The notes: generated from the sequence alone by a model not told the origin. Positions 27,223 through 36,736 are shown, counted from the first letter of the stretch. The stretch is 64,000 bases of DNA from an uncultured Clostridia bacterium (GCA_934168305.1 CAKPNF010000003.1:1-64000), one strand, 5' to 3'. Numbers and translations are program-made.

Positions 27223-27528
27223 ATGTCAAATATAGATAAAACAACACCTATGGAAGAATTAACAATAGGTGGAAATATATATAATGCAGGTAATGCCAGA
27301 AAATTCAAAACTGGTGACTGGAGAAGTGTTAAACCTGTATGGATAGAAGAAAAATGCAAACAATGTGGTCTATGTTATCCTGTTTGTCCAGATAATAGCA
27401 TTCCTGTTTGCAAAGAATCTTTAAAAAGAGAAGATTTTAATTATGATTATTGCAAAGGATGTGGTATATGTGCAAAAGCATGCCCATTTGGTGCAATTAT
27501 AATGAAGGAAGAAGGTGTAGATGAATAA
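27223..27528 (+). CDS. porD: 2-oxoacid:ferredoxin oxidoreductase, delta (ferredoxin) subunit
   Basis: 101 residues. Two four-cysteine motifs, CKQCGLCYPVCP and CKGCGICAKACP, hold two [4Fe-4S] clusters and pass electrons from the catalytic subunits to free ferredoxin. AAAGGAG precedes the ATG. The stop overlaps the porA start (ATAATGAG). Confidence 0.94.
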   Translation: MSNIDKTTPMEELTIGGNIYNAGNARKFKTGDWRSVKPVWIEEKCKQCGLCYPVCPDNSIPVCKESLKREDFNYDYCKGCGICAKACPFGAIIMKEEGVDE

Positions 27529-28727
27529 TGAGTATAAGAGAAAGATTAAGTGGTAATGAAGCCGTTGCAACTGCAATGAAACAAATCAATCCTGATGTTG
27601 TTGCTGCCTTCCCTATCACACCGTCAACAGAGATACCTCAATATTTTTCAACATTTGTTGCAAATGGTACAGTTGATACTGAATTTGTTGCTGTTGAAAG
27701 TGAACATAGTGCTATGAGTGCTTGTATTGGTGCTGAAGCTGCTGGCTCAAGAGCTATGACAGCTACTTCTGCAAATGGTTTATCTTTAATGTGGGAAATG
27801 ATTTACATTGCTTCAAGTTTGAGACTTCCAATAGTTATGAATTTGGTTAATAGAGCTGTATCTGGACCACTTAACATACATAATGACCATTCTGATGCAA
27901 TGGGTGTTCGTGACGCTGGTTGGATAATGTTATTTTCAGAAAATAATCAAGAAGCATATGATAATAATTTAATGGCTCATAGAATTGCTGAAAATAAAGA
28001 TGTTCAACTTCCAATTATGATTTGTCAAGATGGATTTATAACATCACATTCAATTGAAAATATCGAATTAGAAAATGATGAAGATGTTAAAAAGTTTGTT
28101 GGTGAATATCACCCAGAACATTATTTATTAAATAAAAAAGAACCAATAGCCATTGGACCTCTTGATTTACAAGCATATCTTTTTGAACACAAAGCTCAAC
28201 AAGGTTATGCCATGAAAGCTGCTAAACAAGTTATTTTAGAGGTTTCAAAAGAGTTTGAAAAATGGACTGGTAGACATTATGATTTATTTGAAGAATATAA
28301 ATTAGATGATGCAGAAATTGCTATTGTTTGTATGAACTCAACTGCTGGTACTACAAAGGCTGTTGTTGATAAATTAAGAGAGCAAGGTGTTAAAGCTGGT
28401 TTATTAAAAATCAGAGTTTACAGACCATTTCCAGGTGAAGAAGTTGCAAAAGCATTATCACATTTAAAAGCCATTGCAGTATTAGATAAATCTGATTCTT
28501 TAAATGCTATCGGTGGAGCATTATTTGAAGATGTTGTCTCTAGCATGTATGTTGAAAAGCAAAACATTCCTGTTGTTAATTATATTTATGGAATTGGTGG
28601 TAGAGATACAACAGAAAAAGAAATCAATTCAGTTTATACAGATTTAGCTGAAATTGCTAAAAACGGAAAAGTTGAAAATCCTTATAGATATTTAGGTTTA
28701 CGTTCAGAAATGAAAGGGGGTAAATAA
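27528..28727 (+). CDS. porA: 2-oxoacid:ferredoxin oxidoreductase, alpha subunit
   Basis: 399 residues. GNEAVATAMKQINPDVVAAFPITPSTEIPQ is the alpha-subunit start, and EFVAVESEHSAMSACIGAEAAGSRA lies in the pyrimidine-binding domain. The C-terminal part has the typical RVYRPFPGEEVAKAL motif. Subunit sizes and order (gamma, delta, alpha, beta) match four-subunit pyruvate enzymes rather than the fused single-chain form. Confidence 0.94.
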   Translation: MSIRERLSGNEAVATAMKQINPDVVAAFPITPSTEIPQYFSTFVANGTVDTEFVAVESEHSAMSACIGAEAAGSRAMTATSANGLSLMWEMIYIASSLRLPIVMNLVNRAVSGPLNIHNDHSDAMGVRDAGWIMLFSENNQEAYDNNLMAHRIAENKDVQLPIMICQDGFITSHSIENIELENDEDVKKFVGEYHPEHYLLNKKEPIAIGPLDLQAYLFEHKAQQGYAMKAAKQVILEVSKEFEKWTGRHYDLFEEYKLDDAEIAIVCMNSTAGTTKAVVDKLREQGVKAGLLKIRVYRPFPGEEVAKALSHLKAIAVLDKSDSLNAIGGALFEDVVSSMYVEKQNIPVVNYIYGIGGRDTTEKEINSVYTDLAEIAKNGKVENPYRYLGLRSEMKGGK

Positions 28728-28729
28728 TT

Positions 28730-29686
28730 ATGGCATATAATGTTAAAGAAATAGTTGCAAATAAACCTTCAAGATTTACAGAAGGTCATAGAATGTGTGC
28801 CGGATGTGGAGCACCCGTTGTTGCAAGACACATTTTAAGAGCACTAAAAGAAGAAGATCACGCAGTAATATCAACTGCAACTGGATGTATGGAAGTATCA
28901 ACATTTATTTACCCATATACAGCATGGACAGATTCATTTATTCATACAGCATTTGAATGCACTGCTGCTACTTTATCAGGAGTAGAAGCTGCATACAAAT
29001 CATTAAAAAAACAAGGAAAATTACCAGAAGATGAACACACAAAATTCATCGCATTTGGTGGAGACGGCGGAACATATGATATCGGTTTACAATCATTATC
29101 AGGAGCAATGGAAAGAGGACATGACATGTTATATGTATGCTATGACAATGGTGCATACATGAATACTGGTATCCAACGTTCATCTGCAACACCAAAATTT
29201 GCAGATACAACAACATCACCAGCTGGAAAAGTTATCCCTGGTAAAATGCAATCAAGAAAAGATTTAACAAAAATAATGGTAGGACATCACTTACCATATG
29301 TTGCACAATCAATTGCAGTAAACAATATGAAAGATTTATATGAAAAAGCTGAAAAAGCAATCTATACAGAAGGTCCAACATTCTTAAACGTTATGGCACC
29401 ATGTCCTAGAGGTTGGGGTTACGCAACAGAAGATTTAATGAAAATTAATAAATTAGCTGTTGAAACCTGCTATTGGCCTTTATACGAAGTTGTTAATGGA
29501 GTTTATCATATTTCATATAAACCTGCAAAAAAACTTCCTATTGAAGAATTTTTGAAACCTCAAAAGAGATTTAAACATATGTTTAAACCTGGTAATGAGT
29601 GGATGATTGAAGAGTTCCAAAAAGAAGTAGACAAGAGATGGCAAGAATTATTAGATTTAGAAGAAATTACAAATAAAAGGGATTAA
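28730..29686 (+). CDS. porB: 2-oxoacid:ferredoxin oxidoreductase, beta subunit
   Basis: 318 residues. MCAGCGAPVVARHILRAL and ATGCMEV bind a cluster; the thiamine diphosphate site is GGDGGTYDIGLQSLSGAMERG with CYDNGAYMNTG. GGGGG-rich spacing upstream gives a strong ribosome site. The last three codons, AGG GAT TAA, are read from the first bases of a REP element, so the C-terminal Arg-Asp was supplied by the insertion. Confidence 0.95.
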   Translation: MAYNVKEIVANKPSRFTEGHRMCAGCGAPVVARHILRALKEEDHAVISTATGCMEVSTFIYPYTAWTDSFIHTAFECTAATLSGVEAAYKSLKKQGKLPEDEHTKFIAFGGDGGTYDIGLQSLSGAMERGHDMLYVCYDNGAYMNTGIQRSSATPKFADTTTSPAGKVIPGKMQSRKDLTKIMVGHHLPYVAQSIAVNNMKDLYEKAEKAIYTEGPTFLNVMAPCPRGWGYATEDLMKINKLAVETCYWPLYEVVNGVYHISYKPAKKLPIEEFLKPQKRFKHMFKPGNEWMIEEFQKEVDKRWQELLDLEEITNKRD

Positions 29687-29708
29687 GGGGCCACCACTCC
29701 AAATCCCT
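29678..29708. repeat. REP element, right of porB / left of RAYT
   Basis: Full 31-bp REP in plus orientation; it supplies the porB stop. It forms an inverted pair with 30605-30635 around the RAYT gene. Confidence 0.9.
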
Positions 29709-29724
29709 CTTTTTTATTTTTTTC

Positions 29725-30480
29725 TTATTTATAATTTACCTTCTTTTTTAAATTTGTTATTCTATTCTTCCCTATCCCTAGAAATTCGCATATTTCTTTA
29801 TTAGTAAGTCTTGTTTTTTCTTGTAGTTCAAGTATAAGTCCTATTAATAAATTATTATCTTTCAAAATCATCTCTGTAGTATTTATTTTATTTCTTTTTT
29901 TATAATCTAAAACAATTTCTTCATAAGTCAATTTTTTATTTAAAATTTTCTTATAGTATTCTTGATGTACTTGTATAAACAATTCCTTGTAATCATATGT
30001 ATTAAATAAAATAAATCCTTTTTCTATATCAACTTTATCATTTAAATATTGAGGATAAGAGGAAAATTTATATTCTATTAAATTCCTCACAATTCCTGCT
30101 TTGTATGGATTAAAATGAATATATGGTAATACATTATGCAGGTGTGATATATCAGTTATTTGTTCACATTTATATCTACCTCTAAACACATACCCAACTC
30201 TATTTTCATTTTTATTATATAATTGTGCAAATTTCTGATTAAGTTTCCCTATAAATTTGGATACATCTTCTATATTATTATAATATAACAATACATGTGA
30301 ATGATTATTCATAATAGCATAAGCCAAAATTTCTATATCAAAATCTGATTGTATAGTTTTCATTAATCTAATATATAGATTTTTATAAAAATCCGTTTTA
30401 AAGATTTCCTCTTTATTAATTCCCTGCACCATAATATGTAAAAATGAAGAAGTATAATATTTTCTATTTACTCTTGGCAT
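29725..30480 (-). CDS. REP-associated tyrosine transposase (RAYT), IS200-like Y1 family
   Basis: 251 residues. FLHIMVQGINKEEIF starts the Y1 domain. The metal-binding HUH is NNHSHVLLYY and the catalytic-Tyr region is LPYIHFNPYKAGIVRN. A C-terminal helix-turn-helix-like region LTNKEICEFLGIGKNRITNL ends it. It lies alone between two inverted copies of the 31-bp REP, nine of which occur in this window. RAYTs are single-copy relatives of IS200 transposases thought to spread REP sequences. The frame is intact. Confidence 0.92.
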   Translation of the reverse strand: MPRVNRKYYTSSFLHIMVQGINKEEIFKTDFYKNLYIRLMKTIQSDFDIEILAYAIMNNHSHVLLYYNNIEDVSKFIGKLNQKFAQLYNKNENRVGYVFRGRYKCEQITDISHLHNVLPYIHFNPYKAGIVRNLIEYKFSSYPQYLNDKVDIEKGFILFNTYDYKELFIQVHQEYYKKILNKKLTYEEIVLDYKKRNKINTTEMILKDNNLLIGLILELQEKTRLTNKEICEFLGIGKNRITNLKKKVNYK

Positions 30481-30604
30481 TGCTCTCCTTTCTTTATTAA
30501 CAAATTTTATGTTTTTATAAACTATTTGGAAATTTTGCGATTTAATTATTTTATGAACTAAAATTTAAAATATTTTTTAATGAATATAAAAAAAATTATA
30601 AAAG

Positions 30605-30635
30605 AGGGATTTGGAGTGGTGGCCCCATAATCCCT
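30605..30635. repeat. REP element, right of RAYT
   Basis: Inverted relative to 29678-29708; one central base differs. It ends 5 bp before the stop of the ferredoxin gene. Confidence 0.9.
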
Positions 30636-30640
30636 TATTA

Positions 30641-30811
30641 TTATTCTTCAATTGGTGCTTCAACTGGGCAAACACCTGCACAAGTACCACATGATATACA
30701 TGCTGATTGGTCTATAACAAATCTTTCCTCTCCTTGTGATATGCATCCTACTGGACATTCTGCTGCACATGCTCCACATGATATACATTTATCTGTAATT
30801 TTATATGCCAT
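30641..30811 (-). CDS. Small 2[4Fe-4S] ferredoxin
   Basis: 56 residues, the classical clostridial ferredoxin size. It has two CxxCxxCxxxC motifs: CISCGACAAECPVG and CISCGTCAGVCPVE. It is a probable electron acceptor of the por enzyme encoded next door. The ATG lies 11 bp inside the end of the PSP1 gene, with GGAGGTGAG upstream, so translation is likely coupled to that gene. Confidence 0.95.
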   Translation of the reverse strand: MAYKITDKCISCGACAAECPVGCISQGEERFVIDQSACISCGTCAGVCPVEAPIEE

Positions 30812-31730
30812 TCTTCTCACCTCCTAAAACTTTTTTATCCTCTTGTTCTAATTTTTCAAGTTCTTCTAATTCTTTTTTATTTTGTATTTCTTCTTCATCA
30901 ACTTGTTCTCTTGCAATATCTTTTATGATTTTAACATCTTTGGCATCATATTTTTTGTATGTATATATTCCATCTTCATTTTTTAATTTAACTCTTAGTT
31001 TTTCTTTTAAAATTTCGATATTGTCTACTTCTCCTTCTCCATCTTCTGTCTTTACTATTGCACCAACGTTTGGAAGATGTTTAAGTTTTTCCTCATATAC
31101 TTCGTTTTCATATTTTAGGCAACACATAAGTCTTCCACAATTTCCTGATATTTTTGATGGATTTAATGATATGTTTTGTTCCTTTGCCATTTTTATTGAT
31201 ACAGTTTCAAAGTCACTTAAAAATGTACAACAACATAACTCTCTACCACATACACCATTTCCACCTATTCTTTTAACTTCGTCTCTTACTCCTATTTGTC
31301 TCATTTCTATTCTTGTTTTATATATAGCAGCTAAATCTCTTACTAAATCTCTAAAGTCTATTCTACCATCTGCTGTAAAATAAAATATGATTTTACTGTT
31401 ATCAAATTTACATTCAACTTCAGTAAGTACCATATTTAGTTTATGTGTTTTTATTCTCTCTTCACAAACTTTAAATGCTTCTTTTTCTATCTTTTTACAC
31501 TCTTCAAATCTTTTGGTATCTTTATAAGTTGCTATTCTTAATACTTTTTTTAATGGTGCTACTATTTTATCATCTTCTACATATCTATTAGGGATTAATA
31601 CCTCAGCATATTCTTCTCCTTGTGTTGTCTCTACTATTACTTTATCCCCTTTTTTTACTTTTAATCCCTTTGGATTAAAAAAATATATTTTTCCTAGTTT
31701 TTTAAATCTTATTCCTATAATATTTTTCAA
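30801..31730 (-). CDS. PSP1 domain protein (RicT/YaaT-like)
   Basis: 309 residues. VRDEVKRIGGNGVCGRELCCCTFL and GNCGRLMCCLKYENEVYEE carry the conserved cysteines of the PSP1/RicT family. In Bacillus subtilis RicT belongs to a Fe-S complex affecting RNase Y processing, competence and sporulation. The C-terminus has an extra Glu/Lys-rich helix. The start is uncertain (a TTG at 31730 is used here). holB lies upstream, as in other Firmicutes where yaaT follows holB. Confidence 0.88.
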   Translation of the reverse strand: MKNIIGIRFKKLGKIYFFNPKGLKVKKGDKVIVETTQGEEYAEVLIPNRYVEDDKIVAPLKKVLRIATYKDTKRFEECKKIEKEAFKVCEERIKTHKLNMVLTEVECKFDNSKIIFYFTADGRIDFRDLVRDLAAIYKTRIEMRQIGVRDEVKRIGGNGVCGRELCCCTFLSDFETVSIKMAKEQNISLNPSKISGNCGRLMCCLKYENEVYEEKLKHLPNVGAIVKTEDGEGEVDNIEILKEKLRVKLKNEDGIYTYKKYDAKDVKIIKDIAREQVDEEEIQNKKELEELEKLEQEDKKVLGGEKNGI

Positions 31731-31837
31731 ATCTAGATTTCACATCCTTTCGATTGTTTTCACTTCTTTTACCGTATAATAAGAATCCTCTGATTTCTTA
31801 TTTTGAAAATATTTCATTTTTTATTTATTAAAAAATT

Positions 31838-32729
31838 CTAATTTACTTGTTCCCACAAATTCAATAACATATTATCTATGCACATATCATAATTAGCATT
31901 TGATTGCAATCTCTTTTTTGTATTTTCGACTATATTTATACAATTAGCATATTTACTAGATTTCGTTGCCAAATTTATAAACACTATATTCATATAATCA
32001 AGTATTTCATATTTTTCTTCTTTAGCCTTATATATTGGCTCTGACATATTTAATATATCTATTTTGTCTTTATTTTCAAGACTAAATATTATTTGTTCTA
32101 TTTTTTCATATTCTTCTTGTCTGTCTAATAGTTGAATTGCTTTTCCTATACTACCTTGAAATGCATCTAACATTATTTTACTTCTTATATTTGTTTGATA
32201 ATTTTCTTCAAGATATAATTTAATTTTATCATTTGATATTTTGTCAAAATGTAATATCATACATCTTGATTTTATTGTGCTTAAAAAAGCATTTTCATTC
32301 GTCCCCACCAATATTATTGTTACATATTCTGGTGGCTCCTCTAATGTTTTTAATAAACAGTTTTGAGCCTCACCGTGTCATTTTATCACTATCATTTATT
32401 ATATAAACTTTTCTATTTGAAATTATTGGTTTTTCAGCAACTCTACTTTGAAACTCTCTTATTTGATCTATTTTAAGACTGTTTCCATCAGGTTCTATGA
32501 TTTTAAAATCAGGATTGTTATTTGTATCAAATTCTATACATGATTTACATTTATTACAATACTTGTTTACATCAGTGCATAAAATCATTTTAGCAAATTC
32601 TTTTGCTATCAATTTTTTTCCAATTCCCTCTGTTCCTAAAAACAAATAGCTATGAGATGTTTTATTATTTTTTACTGAATTTATTAATAATTTCTTAATT
32701 TTATCATTTCCTAGTATATTATTAAACAT
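31838..32729 (-). CDS. holB: DNA polymerase III delta' subunit; +1 shift at CGG
   Basis: Clamp-loader subunit. The first part has a P-loop-like LGTEGIGKKLIA and zinc cysteines CNKCKSC. It ends DSDKMTR at TGA just after an in-frame CGG at 32373-32375. Skipping the C gives MT-GEAQNCLLKTLEEPPEY, exactly the sensor-region sequence expected, and continues to 31838 for 296 residues. The start at 32729 follows AGGAG. This subunit is normally essential, so a true null is unlikely. Confidence 0.9.
32373..32375 (-). other. CGG +1 frameshift site 3
   Basis: Codons ACA CGG T; the +1 frame reads GGT (Gly). In holB; the zero frame reaches TGA in the next codon. Confidence 0.75.
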
Positions 32730-32778
32730 CCTATCTCCTATTCTTATTACAATTTGCAAATAATGTAATGATAAAATT

Positions 32779-33417
32779 TTAATTTACTTTTCCCCATAAA
32801 TTTAATGGCCATATTCTAATCCAAACTTTGCTTTCGATTTTTTCTAGGGGAATACATCCAAAAGCTCTACAGTCTGTACTATGACTTCTATTGTCTCCCA
32901 TTGCAAACACACAATTCTCTGGAACTACAAAATCTGAAAAGCCTGCACCCATAATATCGGTTACTATTCCATCTTGCAAATAGTCTTCTTGCAATTTTTC
33001 ACCATTTATATAAACTTCTCCATCTTTAATTTCTACATGCTCACCTGGTAATGCTATTACTCTTTTTATATAGCTATCTTTTCCTAATTCTAGAACATAA
33101 TATGCAAATTTACTCCATAGACCTGTAGGTTCATTTTCATATTTTGCAACAGGATTAGATTCGTCTATTTCACTATATGTATAATTTTTTTTACTTGGTG
33201 CTTCAAATGTTATTATATCTCCTCTATTTGGCAATTTTTTTGTTGTTCTTCCCAATCTATTAAGCCATAATCTTTGGTCTTGTACTAATGTTGGATACAT
33301 TGATACTTGCTTTACTATTGTTGGTGTTCCTATAAAATATCTAAATAATAATGCTAAAACTACTGCTATTACTATGCAATAAATCCATTCTAATATATCT
33401 TTTGCTTTTTCATTCAT
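32779..33417 (-). CDS. lepB: Signal peptidase I
   Basis: 212 residues. One N-terminal membrane helix (WIYCIVIAVVLALLFRYFIG) anchors the enzyme. VSMYPTLVQDQRLWLNRLGR has the catalytic Ser, YIKRVIALPGEHVEIKDG the Lys, and MGDNRSHSTDCRAFG is the third motif. It cleaves signal peptides from secreted proteins. AGGAGATAG precedes the ATG. Confidence 0.95.
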   Translation of the reverse strand: MNEKAKDILEWIYCIVIAVVLALLFRYFIGTPTIVKQVSMYPTLVQDQRLWLNRLGRTTKKLPNRGDIITFEAPSKKNYTYSEIDESNPVAKYENEPTGLWSKFAYYVLELGKDSYIKRVIALPGEHVEIKDGEVYINGEKLQEDYLQDGIVTDIMGAGFSDFVVPENCVFAMGDNRSHSTDCRAFGCIPLEKIESKVWIRIWPLNLWGKVN

Positions 33418-33601
33418 TTGTATCTATCTCCTAATCTTTAACTTTTTATCTTATATATTATACATTAATTTGTAATAATTATCAATAAAAATACCAAAAA
33501 TTAACTAAATAGTATTGTAGTTCAGTAAGAATAGTTATTCAATTATTAATATAAGAATTAAATATAACATCAATTCATATAAATATTAAGGAGGAATGAT
33601 T

Positions 33602-34135
33602 ATGAGAGATAAAAAAAAGATTCTAAAATTTCAAATATTTAGTTCTATATTCACTATGATTTTAGGAACATTACTTCACTTTACATTTGAATGGTCAGGA
33701 AATAATTCATTTGTTGCTGCATTTAGTGCTGTTAATGAAAGTACATGGGAACATCTAAAATTAATATTTTTTCCAATGATATTAACAACTATAATGGGTT
33801 ATTTTTATATTGGAAAAAATACTAGTAATTTTTTGTGTTCGAAACTAATAGGAATTATAGCAGCTATTTCATTTACAGTGATTATCTTTTATACATATAC
33901 TGGTATATTAGGAACTAATTTTGCTTTTATAGATATAAGTATATTTTTTATGGCTGTATTATTAGGTGAGTATATAACATACAAATTGTTGTTATCGGAT
34001 TTTTCTTGTAATAAAATATTATCATTTTTATTATTAACAATATTACTATTTTGTTTTGTTTTTTTTACTTATTTTCCACCTAAAATAGGACTTTTTAAAG
34101 ACCCTGTTACAAATAATTTTGGAATTAATATTTAA
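33602..34135 (+). CDS. DUF6512-like membrane protein
   Basis: 177 residues, about five membrane helices. HFTFEWSGNNSFVAAFSAVNESTWEHLKLIFFPM matches the family motif W-E/S-x-N-x-F-x-x-VNES-W-EHLK. Function unknown. GGAGGAATGATT before the ATG at 33602 sets the start. It stands alone on the plus strand, and a 98-bp inverted repeat follows its stop by 1 bp. Confidence 0.75.
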   Translation: MRDKKKILKFQIFSSIFTMILGTLLHFTFEWSGNNSFVAAFSAVNESTWEHLKLIFFPMILTTIMGYFYIGKNTSNFLCSKLIGIIAAISFTVIIFYTYTGILGTNFAFIDISIFFMAVLLGEYITYKLLLSDFSCNKILSFLLLTILLFCFVFFTYFPPKIGLFKDPVTNNFGINI

Positions 34136-34136
34136 A

Positions 34137-34234
34137 TGAACCAGTGGGGACGTTCTTAAATTAGTTGAAATTAATTGGATTTTATATATTAATTCCTTAA
34201 TTTCAACCAATTTAAGAACGTCCCCATTGGTTCA
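34137..34234. repeat. Long inverted repeat, REP-like family B
   Basis: Arms 34137-34174 and 34197-34234 (38 bp each, two mismatches) around a 22-bp spacer. The arm begins TGAACCAGTGGGGACGTTCT. A shortened relative (GAACCAATGGTACGTTCTTA) sits inside the pfl REP pair at 55716-55735. It could also end transcription from both sides, but there is no T-run. Confidence 0.85.
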
Positions 34235-34246
34235 CATTAGTTTATT

Positions 34247-35593
34247 CTATTGTTTTGTTGGAATACGAATAACAACCTCTGTACCTTCTCCAACCTTACT
34301 CTTAATATCAATACTACCACCATTTTTATCCAAAATTTCTTTTGCAATTGAAAGTCCTAAACCTGTACCACCCATCTCTCTAGTACGAGCTTTATCAACC
34401 CTATAAAATCTTTCAAAAATTCTAGATAAATCATCTTCTGGTATCCCTATACCATTATCGAATATTTTTATATAAGCATCATTATAAACAAAACCTACAT
34501 AAATTTTTATTTCTCCATTATCTGGTGTGTATTTTATACTATTCGTTAAAATATTCAAAACAACTCTCTCAATATCATCTTTATCAGCATAAACTAAAGG
34601 AACATCTGCTGTTACAAAACAATTTACCTTATGACCTTTTTTCTTTATTTCAATAGCCAACTTTTCTTGACATCTTTTTACTAATTCGCCTAAATCAAAT
34701 GATTCTTTTTGAGTTTTCTTTTTGTTACTATCATATCTAGAAAGCGTTAACAAATCCGTTACCAATCGTGCCATTCTCCTAGATTCTGATGCAATAACAT
34801 TTAAAAATTTTGCTTGTGTCTCATCATCATATCCACCTTCTAATAAGGTATCTGCATACCCCATAATAGAAGTTATTGGAGTTTTTAATTCATGTGATAC
34901 ATCTGCAACTAATTCTTTTTGCATATTGTCCAATTTTACATGTTCAGTAATATCTTGGATTACTGCAATTACACCATCTGGTCTTTCATCTTCATTTTTA
35001 AATGGTGCAAATAAAACTTTTACATATCCATCATCAACTTGAATTCTCTGTTCTGTTGATGTCCATGTTTCAAGATAAATTACTTTTTCCATATTTATAT
35101 CTAATTTAAATTTACCAAATATATCCTCAAAAGTATTATCTTCTGGACTTATACTTAAAAACTTTTTTGCAGCTGGATTTATAAGTATAATTTCACCCTT
35201 CATGTTAAAAGCAATAATTCCGTCAGTCATATGCAAAAGAATAGTTTCAATTTGATTTTTTCTTGAAGATACTTCATTAAGCTTGTCCCTTAATTCTCTT
35301 CTTTCATCACCTTTTATAAATTTATTTTTTGGATAAATCACAAATTTAGATAAAAATGATGAAATAATTATTGCAATAACAATATACAAAATAATTATAA
35401 TAGTTATTGAAATTTTAGCTTGTTTATATATCCCTTCTATTTTTGTAAATAAAACACTCATGTCATTTTCTTGACAACAAATACCTTGTATTTCACTTAT
35501 AGATGTCAAATATAAATAACCTAAACTTCCTATAAGTATTAGTCCTATTATAACAGAAATCAATATAATTTTAGATTTTACATTTTTATACAT
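34247..35593 (-). CDS. Sensor histidine kinase (PhoR/WalK-like)
   Basis: 448 residues: membrane helices at about 8-28 and 60-83, a PAS-like domain (HMTDGIIAFNMKGEIILINPAA), then HisKA with phospho-acceptor His near 233 (VSHELKTPITSIMGYADT). The ATP domain has NILTNSIKYTP, IFDNGIGIP and GGTGLGLSIAKEIL. The extracellular part is only about 30 residues and contains Cys-Cys. The start overlaps the end of murG by 8 bp, so it belongs to the dcw operon. No response regulator is nearby. Confidence 0.93.
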   Translation of the reverse strand: MYKNVKSKIILISVIIGLILIGSLGYLYLTSISEIQGICCQENDMSVLFTKIEGIYKQAKISITIIIILYIVIAIIISSFLSKFVIYPKNKFIKGDERRELRDKLNEVSSRKNQIETILLHMTDGIIAFNMKGEIILINPAAKKFLSISPEDNTFEDIFGKFKLDINMEKVIYLETWTSTEQRIQVDDGYVKVLFAPFKNEDERPDGVIAVIQDITEHVKLDNMQKELVADVSHELKTPITSIMGYADTLLEGGYDDETQAKFLNVIASESRRMARLVTDLLTLSRYDSNKKKTQKESFDLGELVKRCQEKLAIEIKKKGHKVNCFVTADVPLVYADKDDIERVVLNILTNSIKYTPDNGEIKIYVGFVYNDAYIKIFDNGIGIPEDDLSRIFERFYRVDKARTREMGGTGLGLSIAKEILDKNGGSIDIKSKVGEGTEVVIRIPTKQ

Positions 35594-36716
35594 TATTTTT
35601 CTCCTTAACTACTTTTATAATTTCTTTATATATTTTATCTTCAACATTATTTGTTGAAACTTTCAAACTATTTTTTGACATCTGTAATTCTTTATTTTTA
35701 TCTAAAACTATTTCTTCTATTTGTGCATTTAATTTTTTATCATTTAATTCATCATTTAATATTATTTTAGCAGCTCCAATATTTTCAAGTACCTTTGCAT
35801 TATATAATTGATGATTTCCGCTTACATTTGGTAATGGTATTAATATTGATGGTTTTCCTAAATTTGATATTTCTGTTATAGTCATTGCTCCACTTCTAGC
35901 AACAATTAAATTTGAAACATTCATAAGTTCTTCCATGTTATATATATATGGAACTATTTTGGCATTTTCAATATTATTAATACTAATATTATTATCTTGT
36001 AATTGTTGTTTTATTATATCATATTGTTTAGGACCAGTAGCCCACATTATTTGATAGTTCTTATTTAATTTATTTTTTAATATTCCCAAAATTGATTCAT
36101 TAATTTTTTGTGCACCTTGACTTCCACCAAAAATCAATACTATTGGCTTTGTTTCTTTAAGTCCCGCATTATGTATAATTTTTAATTTTTCATTTACACT
36201 ATATTCTTTTTTTGTTATCTTTACTGGTGTACCTGTAAAAACTATCTCCTTTGCATTTTTTATTCTATCTTCTGCATCTTTAAAAGATACCAAAATTTTG
36301 TCTGTTTTTTTAGCAAGCATCTTTACAGCTTTTCCTGGAAAAGCATTACTCTCATGCAACAATGTTGGAATCCCTAAATTATGTGCAGCTGAAATAGTAG
36401 CACCACAAATATATCCTCCAGTACCAATTACTACATCAGGTTTAAATTCTTTTATTATTTTTTTAGCTTCTCCATAACCTTTAAAAGTTTTATACATTTT
36501 TTTCAAGTTTTCAACCGTTAGTTTTTTACTCAAACCATAAGCATCTATAGTCTTTAATTCATATCCTGCTCTTGGAACTAAATCATTCTCCAATCCTCTT
36601 GTTGTACCTATAAAAATAATTTTTGAATTTTTTTCTTCTTCTTTAATCTTGTTTGCAATAGCAAGACCCGGATTTATATGTCCTCCAGTACCTGCCGCAG
36701 CAATAATTACTCTCAT
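35586..36716 (-). CDS. murG: UDP-GlcNAc--lipid I GlcNAc transferase
   Basis: 376 residues. IIAAAGTGGHINPGLAIA (glycine-rich loop 1), GTGGYICGATISAA (loop 2) and IFGGSQGAQKINESI are MurG motifs; ARSGAMTITEISNLGKPSILIPLP is in the C-terminal domain. It makes lipid II at the inner face of the membrane. AAAGGAG precedes the ATG. A REP pair separates it from ftsW. Confidence 0.96.
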   Translation of the reverse strand: MRVIIAAAGTGGHINPGLAIANKIKEEEKNSKIIFIGTTRGLENDLVPRAGYELKTIDAYGLSKKLTVENLKKMYKTFKGYGEAKKIIKEFKPDVVIGTGGYICGATISAAHNLGIPTLLHESNAFPGKAVKMLAKKTDKILVSFKDAEDRIKNAKEIVFTGTPVKITKKEYSVNEKLKIIHNAGLKETKPIVLIFGGSQGAQKINESILGILKNKLNKNYQIMWATGPKQYDIIKQQLQDNNISINNIENAKIVPYIYNMEELMNVSNLIVARSGAMTITEISNLGKPSILIPLPNVSGNHQLYNAKVLENIGAAKIILNDELNDKKLNAQIEEIVLDKNKELQMSKNSLKVSTNNVEDKIYKEIIKVVKEKNNV

Positions 36717-36736
36717 ATCATTCTCCTTTTAAAAAG

